Assembly (NCBI RefSeq): GCF_029870285.1
Contig: NZ_JACSYA010000008.1
Location: 117,671-181,670, forward strand
DNA: 64,000 nt
Source: Delftia sp. PS-11
GTDB taxonomy: Bacteria > Pseudomonadota > Gammaproteobacteria > Burkholderiales > Burkholderiaceae_C
Reading direction: 5' to 3'
In this document: positions 55,993 through 64,000 of the stretch, piece after piece
Layout: each line of letters starts with the position of its first letter
Position numbering within the stretch: the first letter of the stretch is position 1
Translations under genes and position numbers: made by a program
The notes under the pieces: generated by a model
Told to the model about the DNA's origin: nothing
Seen by the model: only the letters and a program-made list of their open reading frames with translations
The model's database searches: none

Positions 55993-56601
55993 TCAGTGCA
56001 GGCCCCCGTAGTTGTCTTCGCGGATGATGCGCGGAGTGATCTCGCGAGGCTCGATGGTGACCGGCTGGTACACCACGCGCTTTTGCTCGGCGTCGTAGCG
56101 CATTTCCACATGGCCGGACAGGGGGAAGTCCTTGCGGAAAGGATGGCCGATGAAGCCATAGTCGGTCAGGATGCGGCGCAGGTCGTCGTGGCCATCGAAC
56201 ACGATGCCGAACAGGTCGAACGCCTCGCGCTCGAACCAGTTGGCGCCAGCCCAGATGTCCGTGACGGAAGCCACCAGCGGGAAATCGTCGTCGCTGCAGA
56301 ACACGCGCACACGCACGCGCTGGTTCAGGCTCACCGACAGCAGGTGAGAGACCACGGCAAAGCGCGGGCCCTCGCGGCCGATCTCGGCGTACGTGGAATA
56401 GTCCACACCGCACAGGTCCACCAGCACTTCGAAACGGCAGTCAGGCGCCTTGTGCAGAATTTCCATCGCCTGGTGATAGTTGGCGGCGGACACTTCCACC
56501 GTCACTTCATCCAGGGCAACGGTCACGCTGCGGGCCTTGTCGCCCAAGGCAGCAGCCAACACATCCCGAAGAACTTCGGGGTGAATCGCAATAGCAGTCA
56601 T
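55993..56601 (-). CDS. nuoC: NADH-quinone oxidoreductase subunit C
   Basis: This 202-residue 30-kDa-type subunit has the family block [20 protein letters not shown] and [19 protein letters not shown]. The second of two tandem ATGs (56601) is preferred because GAGGG then stands six bases upstream. It lies 11 bp after nuoB. Confidence 0.95.
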   Translation of the reverse strand: MTAIAIHPEVLRDVLAAALGDKARSVTVALDEVTVEVSAANYHQAMEILHKAPDCRFEVLVDLCGVDYSTYAEIGREGPRFAVVSHLLSVSLNQRVRVRVFCSDDDFPLVASVTDIWAGANWFEREAFDLFGIVFDGHDDLRRILTDYGFIGHPFRKDFPLSGHVEMRYDAEQKRVVYQPVTIEPREITPRIIREDNYGGLH

Positions 56602-56612
56602 CATCAACCCTC

Positions 56613-57092
56613 TCAGACGCGAGCGATGGTATGGGTGCGGCGGATCTTCTGCTGCAGCTGGATGATGCCGTAGATCAGGGCTTCCGCCGTGGGGGGGCAG
56701 CCAGGCACATACACATCGACCGGCACGATGCGGTCGCAGCCACGCACCACAGAGTAGCTGTAGTGGTAGTAACCGCCGCCATTGGCGCACGAACCCATGG
56801 AGATGACCCAGCGTGGCTCGGACATCTGGTCATAGACCTTGCGCATGGCCGGAGCCATCTTGTTGCACAGTGTACCGGCCACGATCATCAGGTCCGACTG
56901 GCGCGGGCTGGCGCGGAACACTTCCGAGCCGAAGCGGCCAATGTCGTAGCGAGCCGCCGCAGCGTGCATCATCTCCACGGCACAGCAGGCCAGACCAAAT
57001 GTCATGGGCCACAGCGAGCCCGTCTTGGCCCAGTTCACCACAGAGTCGTAACTCGTGGTGATGAAGCCTTCCTTCATCACGCCTTCGATCAT
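56613..57092 (-). CDS. nuoB: NADH-quinone oxidoreductase subunit B
   Basis: This 159-residue subunit holds cluster N2, the electron donor to quinone. The ligands are in [28 protein letters not shown] and [14 protein letters not shown]. The start at 57092 ([10 protein letters not shown]) has GGAAA upstream. Confidence 0.97.
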   Translation of the reverse strand: MIEGVMKEGFITTSYDSVVNWAKTGSLWPMTFGLACCAVEMMHAAAARYDIGRFGSEVFRASPRQSDLMIVAGTLCNKMAPAMRKVYDQMSEPRWVISMGSCANGGGYYHYSYSVVRGCDRIVPVDVYVPGCPPTAEALIYGIIQLQQKIRRTHTIARV

Positions 57093-57115
57093 CGTGTTTC
57101 CTTTGGTGAAGCCGC

Positions 57116-57475
57116 TTATTCCCAGTCCAGGGCGCCTTTTTTCCACTCATAGGCAAAGCCCACGACGAGAACGGCCAGGAAGATCAGGACAGCGGTGAAA
57201 CCAGCCACACCCACATCCCGCAGCGCGACGGCCCAGGGCAGAAGGAAGGCGATTTCCAAGTCGAAAAGGATAAACAGGATGGCGACGAGGTAGTAGCGCA
57301 CGTCGAACTTCATGCGCGCGTCCTCAAACGCTTCAAAGCCGCACTCGTAGGGAGAGTTCTTTGCGTCGTCGGGGCGATTGGGCCCGAGAACATACCCCAG
57401 AACCAGGGGAACTACGCCGACGCCAGCGCCGACGAGAATGAACAAAAGAACGGGAAGATACTGGTCGATGTTCAT
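57116..57475 (-). CDS. nuoA: NADH-quinone oxidoreductase subunit A
   Basis: This 119-residue three-helix subunit opens the complex I operon. The loop between helices 1 and 2 ([25 protein letters not shown], here noted only by its core [15 protein letters not shown]) carries the conserved Cys near the quinone site. The start at 57475 is the family start ([10 protein letters not shown]). The tRNA-Leu gene lies 75 bp upstream, so the operon promoter is in that gap or transcription reads through from the tRNA. Confidence 0.96.
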   Translation of the reverse strand: MNIDQYLPVLLFILVGAGVGVVPLVLGYVLGPNRPDDAKNSPYECGFEAFEDARMKFDVRYYLVAILFILFDLEIAFLLPWAVALRDVGVAGFTAVLIFLAVLVVGFAYEWKKGALDWE

Positions 57476-57550
57476 CGCGTGCGGCCACCATGAAAGGCAT
57501 GCCCGCACCGATCACAGCCTGATCAGCAGGGCAGGCTCTTAGTTATATCT

Positions 57551-57635
57551 TGGTGCCGTCGGCGAGACTCGAACTCGCACAGCTTTCGCCACTACCCCCT
57601 CAAGATAGCGTGTCTACCAATTTCACCACGACGGC
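57551..57635 (-). tRNA. tRNA-Leu (anticodon GAG)
   Basis: Read on the minus strand, acceptor GCCGTCG pairs with CGACGGC, followed by A and an encoded CCA. The anticodon stem CTATC/GGTAG holds the loop TTGAGGG with anticodon GAG, reading CUC and CUU. A long variable arm (class II) and the T-loop GTTCGAGTC are present. It lies between secG and nuoA. Confidence 0.97.
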
Positions 57636-57720
57636 TACGTCTTTACCAATTGCCAGCAAGCTCTAAGTTCTTCGTTGCAAAGATGTTGCTCACCGGACAA
57701 TCCCTAGATTCTACTCCGTA

Positions 57721-57753
57721 AAAATCCCCGGTCTGGCAAGACCGAGGGTTTTG
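57721..57753 (-). terminator. Intrinsic terminator after secG
   Basis: On the minus strand the stem CCCTCGGTCT / AGACCGGGG has a TGCC loop and is followed by ATTTTT, seven bases after the secG stop and before the tRNA gene. Confidence 0.85.
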
Positions 57754-57760
57754 TGTGAAA

Positions 57761-58132
57761 TTATTTCGTAGGAATTTGAGCTGCCCCCTGGGGTGCAGCA
57801 GGTGCATCGCCAGCGGGCGCCGAAGACGTGGCAGGCGCAGCAGGAGCCGCCGGCACGGCAGCGCCTTCCAGCACGCTGCCCGAGCTGACGGGACGCGCAT
57901 TGCCCAGGTAGGCCAGCGCCAGCGTGGTCACGAAGAACACGGTGGCCAGGCCCGCCGTGGAACGCGACAGGAAGTTGGCACTGCCCGAGGCGCCGAACAG
58001 GCTGCCCGAGCTGCCGCTGCCAAAGGAAGCACCCATATCAGCGCCCTTGCCATGCTGGATCAGGATCAGGCCGATCATGCCCAGGGCCGACAGCATCTGT
58101 ATGGCGAGGATCACACTTGCGAAAGCATTCAT
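57761..58132 (-). CDS. secG: Protein translocase subunit SecG
   Basis: This 123-residue inner-membrane protein assists SecYEG protein export. The first helix (ILAIQMLSALGMIGLILIQHGKGADMGASFG, core LILIQHGKGADMGASFG) and the second helix near residue 65 are typical; SANFLSRSTAGLA is the family block. The C-terminal 40 residues are an Ala/Pro-rich tail. It follows tpiA by 40 bp. Confidence 0.95.
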   Translation of the reverse strand: MNAFASVILAIQMLSALGMIGLILIQHGKGADMGASFGSGSSGSLFGASGSANFLSRSTAGLATVFFVTTLALAYLGNARPVSSGSVLEGAAVPAAPAAPATSSAPAGDAPAAPQGAAQIPTK

Positions 58133-58172
58133 TGTCTAGTACCTGCTTGTAGAGAAAACCGCAGACCGCCCC

Positions 58173-58919
58173 TCAGCGGGCGGCAGCGATGATGGTCAGG
58201 AAATCGGCGGCCTTGAGCGACGCGCCACCCACGAGCCCGCCATCGATATCCGCCTGCGCCAGCAGTTGCTCTGCATTGGCGGCATTCATGCTGCCGCCGT
58301 ACAGCAGCGCAATGTCCGCCGCCTTGGGCGTTGCCGCCAGCAGCTGCGCGCGCAGCACTGCATGCACGGCCTGCGCCTGCTCGGGCGTGGCTGTCTTGCC
58401 CGTGCCAATGGCCCAGACCGGCTCATAGGCCACCACCAGCTCGCTGACGCAATGGCCCACCTGATGGATCACAGCAGCCAGCTGGCGCTTGACGACCTGC
58501 TCGGTCTGGCCCGCTTCGCGCTCGGCCAGCGTCTCGCCCACGCAGACGATGGGCGTGACGCCCTTGGACAGCGCAGCCTGCGCCTTCAGGGCCACCACGG
58601 CATCGGTCTCGCCATGGTACTGGCGGCGCTCGGAATGGCCCACCAGCACATAGCGCGTGCCAAACTCCTTGAGCATGCCCGCAGACAGCTCACCCGTATA
58701 GGCGCCCGCCTCGTGCTGCGACACATCCTGCGCCGCCACGCCGATCGGCGAGCCCGCCAGTTCAGCCTGCGCCTGGGCCAGATAGGCAGACGGCACCGCC
58801 ACGGCCACCCCCGCAGTACCGCCCTGGGGCAGCCCCGCCTTGAGCGCCTGCAGCAGCGCCGCATTGGCGGCCAGGCCGCCATTCATCTTCCAGTTGCCAA
58901 CGATGAGCTTCTTGTTCAT
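58173..58919 (-). CDS. tpiA: Triosephosphate isomerase
   Basis: TpiA interconverts dihydroxyacetone phosphate and glyceraldehyde 3-phosphate. The catalytic Lys is in VGNWKMNGG, the His in [14 protein letters not shown] and the Glu in [11 protein letters not shown]. The ATG at 58919 stands two bases after the quinone oxidoreductase stop, which implies coupled translation; a GTG three codons earlier is possible. The 248-residue length is normal. Confidence 0.97.
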   Translation of the reverse strand: MNKKLIVGNWKMNGGLAANAALLQALKAGLPQGGTAGVAVAVPSAYLAQAQAELAGSPIGVAAQDVSQHEAGAYTGELSAGMLKEFGTRYVLVGHSERRQYHGETDAVVALKAQAALSKGVTPIVCVGETLAEREAGQTEQVVKRQLAAVIHQVGHCVSELVVAYEPVWAIGTGKTATPEQAQAVHAVLRAQLLAATPKAADIALLYGGSMNAANAEQLLAQADIDGGLVGGASLKAADFLTIIAAAR

Positions 58920-58921
58920 GT

Positions 58922-59923
58922 TTACCACGTCAAAACAATTTTGCCGGTGTGCTGACTCGACTCCATCAGCGCATGCGCCTTGTCCGCATCGGCTGCGGCA
59001 AAGGTGCTATGGATCACGGGGCGGATGCTGCCCGCCTCGATCAACGGCCAGACCTCGCGCCGCAACGCCTGGGCAATGGCTCCCTTGAAAGCCACGGGGC
59101 GCGGACGCAGCGTGGAGCCCGTCACCACCAGACGGCGGCGCAGCACCAGCCCGGCATCGAACTCGGCCTGAACACCGCCCTGCACCGCAATGATGACCAG
59201 ACGGCCATCCTCGGCCAGGATCTGCACCTCGCGCGCCACATAGCCGCCAGCCACCATGTCCAGAATCACATCCACACCCTTGCCGGCGGTGATGCGGCGC
59301 ACCTCCTCGGCGAAATCCTGGCTGCGGTAGTTGATCGCATGGTCCGCGCCCAGCGCCACGCACTCGGCGCACTTGGCATCAGAGCCCGCAGTCACAATGA
59401 CCGTCGCGCCGCGCGCCTTGGCCAGCTGAATGGCCGTCACGCCAATGCCGCTGCTGCCACCTTGCACCAGCAGCGTCTCGCCCGCCTTCAGAGCCCCCCG
59501 ATCGAAGACATTGCTCCAGACCGTGAAGAAAGTCTCCGGCAAGGCGGCTGCCTGCACATCATCCAGACCCTGGGGCACGGGCAGGCACTGGGCCACGGGC
59601 GCCACGCAATACTCGGCATAGCCACCGCCAGCCAGCAAGGCGCACACCCGGTCGCCCACACGCAGACCGGCCTCGGCCATGGCCGCCTCGTCACCCGAGA
59701 CCACCACACCGGCCACTTCCAGACCCGGCAGGTCCGACGCACCGGGAGGCGGCGCGTAATGGCCCTTGCGCTGCAGCACATCAGGACGGTTGATGCCACT
59801 GGCAGCCACACGGATCAGCAACTCACCCGCGCCTGCGACCGGCAGCGCACGCTCGCCCAGGCGCAACACCTCGGGCCCACCAAACGCCGTGAGTTCCACG
59901 GCACGCATGACTTGCTTTTCCAT
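58922..59923 (-). CDS. Zinc-free NAD(P)H:quinone oxidoreductase (PIG3-type, MDR family)
   Basis: This 333-residue medium-chain dehydrogenase/reductase has the quinone-reductase start [15 protein letters not shown], the block [19 protein letters not shown] typical of the PIG3 subgroup, and the nucleotide-binding [19 protein letters not shown]. It lacks the zinc ligands of alcohol dehydrogenases. It reduces quinones or other enones in the cytoplasm; the natural substrate is unknown. The start at 59923 has GAGG eight bases upstream. It precedes tpiA in the same operon, a common arrangement in this family of bacteria. Confidence 0.92.
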   Translation of the reverse strand: MEKQVMRAVELTAFGGPEVLRLGERALPVAGAGELLIRVAASGINRPDVLQRKGHYAPPPGASDLPGLEVAGVVVSGDEAAMAEAGLRVGDRVCALLAGGGYAEYCVAPVAQCLPVPQGLDDVQAAALPETFFTVWSNVFDRGALKAGETLLVQGGSSGIGVTAIQLAKARGATVIVTAGSDAKCAECVALGADHAINYRSQDFAEEVRRITAGKGVDVILDMVAGGYVAREVQILAEDGRLVIIAVQGGVQAEFDAGLVLRRRLVVTGSTLRPRPVAFKGAIAQALRREVWPLIEAGSIRPVIHSTFAAADADKAHALMESSQHTGKIVLTW

Positions 59924-60042
59924 TGTGCGACCTCGCAATCCCTGTCCAAAACGCCGCAGGCGCTGACCCGGTCAGCGCCTTGCGTCATTACAAGATTCCT
60001 GCGAGCCCCCTCCCCTGCAAGAGGATGGAGCCCGGCCGGAAA

Positions 60043-62283
60043 TCACTGCTGCTGTTGCTGCTGCTGTTCGCCCTCGGCGTGCTCGCGGTATTCGCGCGGC
60101 TGACGGGGTTCACGCGGCTGGCGCGGCTCGCGGTACTCGCGCGGCTGGCGCTCGGCCGGTGCGGGGCGGTCGCTGCGCTCCATGCCGGCGGGACGCTCGG
60201 CCAGTGCCTTCATCGACAGCTTGACACGGCCCTTCTCGTCCGTCTCCAGCACCTTGACCTTGACGATCTGGCCTTCCTGCAGATAGTCGGTCACCTTCTC
60301 CACGCGCTCATGGGCGATCTGGCTGATGTGCAGCAGACCGTCCTTGCCGGGCAGCAGGTTGATCAGCGCACCGAAGTCCAGGATCTTGGTCACGGGGCCT
60401 TCGTAGATCTTGCCGATCTCGACCTCGGCCGTGATCTGCTCGATGCGGCGCTTGGCCTCGTCGGCCTTGGCGGCATCGCTGGAAGCGATGGTGATGGTGC
60501 CGTCTTCGCCGATGTCAATCTGCGTGCCGGTTTCCTCGGTCAGCGCGCGGATGGTGGCGCCGCCCTTGCCGATCACGTCGCGGATCTTCTCGGGGTTGAT
60601 CTTCATCGTGTACAGCTTGGGCGCGAAGGACGAGACCTCAGTCTTGGCCTCGCCCATGGCTTCCTGCATCTTGCCCAGGATGTGCATGCGCGCTTCCTTG
60701 GCCTGCGCCAGGGCGACCTGCATGATCTCCTTGGTGATGCCCTGGATCTTGATGTCCATCTGCAGCGCGGTGATGCCGTTGGTCGTGCCGGCCACCTTGA
60801 AGTCCATGTCACCCAGGTGGTCTTCGTCACCCAGAATGTCGGTCAGCACGGCAAAGCGGTTGTCTTCCTTGATCAGGCCCATGGCGATGCCGGCCACATG
60901 GGCCTTCATCGGCACGCCAGCGTCCATCATCGACAGGCAGCCGCCGCAGACGGAAGCCATGGACGAGGAGCCGTTGGACTCGGTGATCTCCGACACCACG
61001 CGGATGGTGTAGGGGAACTCTTCCTTGCTCGGCAGGCAGGCCACCAGGGCGCGCTTGGCCAGACGGCCGTGGCCGATTTCGCGGCGCTTGGTCGAACCCA
61101 TGCGGCCCACTTCGCCAGTGGCAAAGGGAGGCATGTTGTAGTGGAACAGGAAGCGGTCCTCGAACTCGCCGGACAGCGCATCGATGCGCTGCGCATCGCG
61201 CTCGGTGCCCAGCGTGGACACCACCAGCGCCTGGGTCTCGCCGCGCGTGAACAGCGCCGAGCCGTGGGTGCGGGGCAGCACGGAATTGCGGATCTCGATG
61301 GGGCGCACGGTGCGCGTGTCGCGGCCGTCGATGCGCGGCTCGCCGGCCAGGATCTGGCTGCGCACGATGCGCGCCTCGATGTCGAACAGCATGCCTTCGA
61401 CCTTGACGCCGTCGAACTCCACGCCCTGCTCGGTCAGGCCAGCCTTGACGGCGGCATACGCCTCGCGGCAGGCCTGGGTGCGGGCCTGCTTGTTGCGGAT
61501 CTGGTAGGCAGCGCGCAGGGCTTCTTCACCCAGCGCAGACACCTTGGCGATCAGCTCTTCGTCCTTGGCGGGAGCCACCCAATCCCACACGGGCTTGCCG
61601 CCTTCGCGCACCAGCTCATGGATGGCATCGATGGCGATCTTGCCCTGCTCGTGGCCGAACACCACGGCGCCCAGCATCACATCTTCGGGCAGTTGCAGCG
61701 CCTCGGACTCGACCATCAGCACAGCGGTTTCGGTACCCGCCACCACCAGATCCATCTGCGAATCCTTGCGCTGGGTCTGGCCGGGGTTGAGCACGTACTC
61801 GCCATTGATGTAGCCCACGCGGGCTGCACCGATGGGGCCGTTGAACGGAATGCCCGACACCGCCAGAGCGGCCGAGGTGGCGATCATGGCGGCGATGTCG
61901 GCATCGACCTCGGGGTTCAGCGACACGGTGTGGATGACCACATGCACGTCGTTGTAGAAACCTTCGGGGAACAGCGGGCGGATCGGGCGGTCGATCAGGC
62001 GGCTGGTCAGCGTCTCCAGCTCGCTGGGCTTGGCTTCGCGCTTGAAGAAGCTGCCGGGGATCTTGCCTGCGGCATAGGTCTTCTCGATGTAGTCCACGGT
62101 CAGCGGGAAGAAGTCCTGGCCGGCCTTGGCCTGCTTGGACGCCACCACGGTGGCCAGCACCACGGTGTCATCGATGTTGACCAGCACGGCGCCCGACGCC
62201 TGGCGGGCGATCTCGCCCGTTTCCATGGTCACCGTATGCTGGCCCCACTGGAAAGTCTTGGTCACTTTATTGAACATTGTCAT
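60043..62283 (-). CDS. pnp: Polyribonucleotide nucleotidyltransferase (PNPase)
   Basis: PNPase degrades RNA 3'-5' by phosphorolysis in the degradosome. The 746-residue protein has two RNase PH domains ([16 protein letters not shown] start; [20 protein letters not shown] in the first; [16 protein letters not shown] and the FMDAGVPM-like [18 protein letters not shown] in the second), a KH domain ([19 protein letters not shown]) and an S1 domain ([20 protein letters not shown]). The C-terminus is an Arg/Glu/Pro-rich tail ending in seven Gln. The start at 62283 has GGAG six bases upstream. It follows rpsO, the usual arrangement. Confidence 0.97.
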   Translation of the reverse strand: MTMFNKVTKTFQWGQHTVTMETGEIARQASGAVLVNIDDTVVLATVVASKQAKAGQDFFPLTVDYIEKTYAAGKIPGSFFKREAKPSELETLTSRLIDRPIRPLFPEGFYNDVHVVIHTVSLNPEVDADIAAMIATSAALAVSGIPFNGPIGAARVGYINGEYVLNPGQTQRKDSQMDLVVAGTETAVLMVESEALQLPEDVMLGAVVFGHEQGKIAIDAIHELVREGGKPVWDWVAPAKDEELIAKVSALGEEALRAAYQIRNKQARTQACREAYAAVKAGLTEQGVEFDGVKVEGMLFDIEARIVRSQILAGEPRIDGRDTRTVRPIEIRNSVLPRTHGSALFTRGETQALVVSTLGTERDAQRIDALSGEFEDRFLFHYNMPPFATGEVGRMGSTKRREIGHGRLAKRALVACLPSKEEFPYTIRVVSEITESNGSSSMASVCGGCLSMMDAGVPMKAHVAGIAMGLIKEDNRFAVLTDILGDEDHLGDMDFKVAGTTNGITALQMDIKIQGITKEIMQVALAQAKEARMHILGKMQEAMGEAKTEVSSFAPKLYTMKINPEKIRDVIGKGGATIRALTEETGTQIDIGEDGTITIASSDAAKADEAKRRIEQITAEVEIGKIYEGPVTKILDFGALINLLPGKDGLLHISQIAHERVEKVTDYLQEGQIVKVKVLETDEKGRVKLSMKALAERPAGMERSDRPAPAERQPREYREPRQPREPRQPREYREHAEGEQQQQQQQ

Positions 62284-62450
62284 TGTTGCTCCTTGGCAAT
62301 TGCGGCTGGCACACGCCAGCCCTGTGATGGAGAGCAAACCAGAACACGATGCCATTCCATTGCGGCACTTGAGGCACTTGCAGCACTTGCGCCATGCAAC
62401 CTGCGGCAATGGAATGACACAGCTTCGCTCTGCCTTGCTTTCTCCGAAGT

Positions 62451-62488
62451 AAAAAACGCCTGAGCTAGACAGGCTAACTCAGGCGTTT
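62451..62488 (-). terminator. Intrinsic terminator between rpsO and pnp
   Basis: On the minus strand the stem AAACGCCTGAG / CTCAGGCGTTT is followed by a run of T, 16 bases after the rpsO stop. It separates rpsO from pnp; readthrough or a second promoter must feed pnp. Confidence 0.9.
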
Positions 62489-62504
62489 CGATCTCCCACC
62501 AGGC

Positions 62505-62771
62505 TTACTTGCGCAGGCCCAGCTTGGCGATCAGTGCGGTGTAGCGATCAGCATCCTTGGACTTCAGGTAGTCCAGCAGCTTGCGGCGGCGGCTCACCAT
62601 GCGCAGCAGACCGCGACGGCCATGGTGGTCCTTGGCGTGCTGCTTGAAGTGGGGAGTCAGTTCGTTGATGCGTGCGGTCAGCAGGGCGACTTGCACTTCG
62701 GGGCTGCCAGTATCGTTGGCAGCGCGTGCATTGGCCTTGACGACTTCGGCCTTCACGGAAGAGGCGATCAT
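62505..62771 (-). CDS. rpsO: 30S ribosomal protein S15
   Basis: This 88-residue ribosomal protein binds 16S rRNA helices 20-22 early in 30S assembly. [36 protein letters not shown] and [21 protein letters not shown] are diagnostic. The start at 62771 has AAGGAAA upstream. A strong extended -10 promoter lies about 100 bp upstream, leaving a leader in which S15 autoregulation could occur, as known in other bacteria. Confidence 0.98.
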   Translation of the reverse strand: MIASSVKAEVVKANARAANDTGSPEVQVALLTARINELTPHFKQHAKDHHGRRGLLRMVSRRRKLLDYLKSKDADRYTALIAKLGLRK

Positions 62772-62869
62772 TGTGTTTCCTTGGAAGTTGGCACCCGCAA
62801 AGGGCACCTTGGTTACTTGCGCAGAGGCTGGAACGGCCCCGGCGTGCGTTCTGCACCATGCAAAACCTG

Positions 62870-62882
62870 CCGATTATACCAA
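62870..62882 (-). promoter_or_regulatory. Probable rpsO promoter (extended -10)
   Basis: On the minus strand TTGGTATAAT gives a perfect TATAAT -10 with the extended TGn element. The -35 position has no good match, as expected for an extended -10. The implied transcript start is near 62866, about 95 bases before rpsO. Confidence 0.65.
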
Positions 62883-62955
62883 GTGCCTTGCAAAGACCCG
62901 CACAGCCCTCCCCCTTCACAATCATGGCAGCCCAGAACCCAAGGAGGGATTGCCC

Positions 62956-63291
62956 ATGGCACAGCACCCCGAACACCCCATGCGCCGCGCGCTGCGCGCA
63001 GCCATCGGCATGCTGCTGGGCTGCACGGCCCTGTGCATCGGCACCCTGACGCAGGCGCACACCGCCGGGGCCGGCAACACCGCGCCGCCGGACAGCGCAG
63101 CGCCACCCCCACCCCAGCGGGGCAAGGCCAGAAAACCCCGCCAGCACGTGTACATCCAGACCCAGCGCAGCAGCTCGCAGGAAACCCCGGCGCAAAGAGA
63201 CCAGCGCCTGTACCGCGAATGCCAGGGCCGCCCCAACGCCGGAGCCTGCGCCGGGTACACGCAAAAACCGCCGGCCCGGCGCGGCCGTTGA
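62956..63291 (+). CDS. Small exported protein of unknown function
   Basis: This 111-residue protein has an ideal ribosome-binding site (AAGGAGGG) seven bases before the ATG, so it is very likely translated. A signal peptide (RRALRAAIGMLLGCTALCIG) ends near LTQAHTA. The mature part is hydrophilic, Pro- and Arg-rich, with two Cys (YRECQGRPNAGACAGY) that could form a disulfide in the periplasm. I recognise no family. It diverges from rpsO and lies 286 bp upstream of the PilY1-like gene. Confidence 0.7.
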   Translation: MAQHPEHPMRRALRAAIGMLLGCTALCIGTLTQAHTAGAGNTAPPDSAAPPPPQRGKARKPRQHVYIQTQRSSSQETPAQRDQRLYRECQGRPNAGACAGYTQKPPARRGR

Positions 63292-63423
63292 CCCTGGCAC
63301 CAAGAGGTCTTTGCACAAAGACTCTGAAAAATCCCAACCCGCGCATCCCATTGCCACACAGGGAGATGCGCCCCTGTCTGATCACCAAAACGCAAGCGGA
63401 CTCTGATTTTTCGCCCCACTAAT

Positions 63424-63445
63424 CAGACCAGTCTGAATGACAGAC
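63424..63445 (+). promoter_or_regulatory. Overlapping inverted repeats upstream of the PilY1-like gene
   Basis: CAGAC-CA-GTCTG is followed by AATGA and another CAGAC, so the middle GTCTG can pair with either side. This could be an operator. The rest of the 63292-63577 gap has another perfect hairpin (GTCTTTG-CA-CAAAGAC, 63307-63322) without a T-run. Confidence 0.4.
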
Positions 63446-63577
63446 GGCAGGCACTTTTCTAGATTCGCCAGCAGCATTCAATTCACAAAAACTGCCTGTG
63501 CACAGCACAGGCCCGGTGCCATGCACGCACGCGCATGCACCACTGACAGCCCAAGAAAAGCAGGGAGGAGAGAACCC

Positions 63578-64000
63578 GTGAACCACACCACCCCCTTCAA
63601 AACCACGCTGCTGGCATCGCTGGCTGTCCTGGCCTGGGCACCTGCTGCCAGCCGGGCACGGCCGCTGGACCTGGCACAGTCACCGCCCGCCACGCTGGCG
63701 CCGTATGTGGCACCCAACGTGATCCTCAGCCTGGACAACTCAGGCAGCATGGGTTGGGATATGACCGTCAATGGCCAGCGCTACACACGCGCAGCCGTTT
63801 TGCAAGAGGCGCTGCAGTCGGTCTTCAATGACAAGACACTGCTGCCCGACGGAAAAATACGCCTGGCCTGGCAGGTCATGAACTGCTGCTCAGGCCCCAC
63901 CTGGCTGAGCGGCAATACCAGCAACTCCATGCGGGTGCTCGACGATGCGCACCGACAGCGGTTTCTGGCGTTTGTCAAACAATTCAGTCCATATGGGTTG
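63578..64000 (+). CDS. pilY1: PilY1-like type IV pilus adhesin/biogenesis protein, partial (N-terminus)
   Basis: Only 141 codons are in the window and the frame is open at the right edge. A GTG start has GGGAGGAG eight bases upstream. After a signal peptide (LLASLAVLAWAPAASRA) the sequence reads NVILSLDNSGSMGWDM, the start of a von Willebrand A-like domain with its metal-binding DxSxS (D53, S55, S57). This is the pattern of PilY1/PilC proteins that sit at the pilus tip and control pilus extension and adhesion. The beta-propeller part is beyond the window, so the assignment rests on the N-terminus. Confidence 0.8.
   Translation, partial: MNHTTPFKTTLLASLAVLAWAPAASRARPLDLAQSPPATLAPYVAPNVILSLDNSGSMGWDMTVNGQRYTRAAVLQEALQSVFNDKTLLPDGKIRLAWQVMNCCSGPTWLSGNTSNSMRVLDDAHRQRFLAFVKQFSPYGL

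Noticed and set aside
63307..63322. Hairpin after the small exported protein gene as an intrinsic terminator
   Set aside because: The stem is perfect but no T-run follows on the plus strand; the A-rich stretch after it does not support termination.

Overview
The window looks like chromosomal DNA of a high-GC betaproteobacterium, most likely a Comamonadaceae member (Delftia/Comamonas/Acidovorax type). The basis is the gene order rpsO-pnp-quinone oxidoreductase-tpiA-secG-tRNA(Leu)-nuoA..N followed by DUF2818 and DUF1178 genes, the Bug-type binding protein, and a MutL carrying its own endonuclease motif. The genus assignment is inference. No phage, integrase, transposase or CRISPR array was seen.

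Left part (1-9.5 kb): the 5' part of a membrane-bound multi-PAS sensor (running off the left edge), then queG, the divergent tsaE-amiC pair, two near-identical glycine-zipper lipoprotein genes flanking a dedA gene, and mutL. In many bacteria tsaE, ami, mutL and miaA are contiguous. Here miaA lies 21 kb further on.

Middle part (9.5-36.8 kb), between mutL and miaA and just after: an M20 amidohydrolase with a Bug solute receptor and a divergent LysR regulator; a type II toxin-antitoxin pair; a MexEF-OprN-like RND efflux operon headed by an alpha/beta-hydrolase-like protein that has lost its catalytic Ser and His; a CrgA-like LysR regulator; gdhA; a periplasmic beta-lactamase-fold hydrolase; a methylglyoxal synthase built from two tandem MGS domains; a lipoprotein hydrolase; an ankyrin protein with a structured leader; a Bcr/CflA exporter; miaA; a LolD/FtsX-type ABC exporter with an AttH/CrtC-like exported protein; and a ParDE pair. 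This stretch also holds two 15-bp tandem repeat arrays, an orphan minus-strand terminator, and a 30-bp motif repeated with 28/30 identity in two intergenic regions.

Right part (36.9-64 kb), nearly all on the minus strand: a branched-chain amino acid ABC transporter operon in the order livG-F-K-H-M; the complete 14-gene respiratory complex I operon nuoA-N plus DUF2818 and DUF1178; tRNA-Leu(GAG); secG, tpiA, a zinc-free quinone oxidoreductase, pnp and rpsO. At the right edge a small exported protein precedes the start of a PilY1-like type IV pilus adhesin, which continues past the window.

The right part is core energy and translation machinery, and the left edge is core cell-wall, repair and tRNA-modification genes. 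The centre is accessory, and most of the unusual observations fall there.
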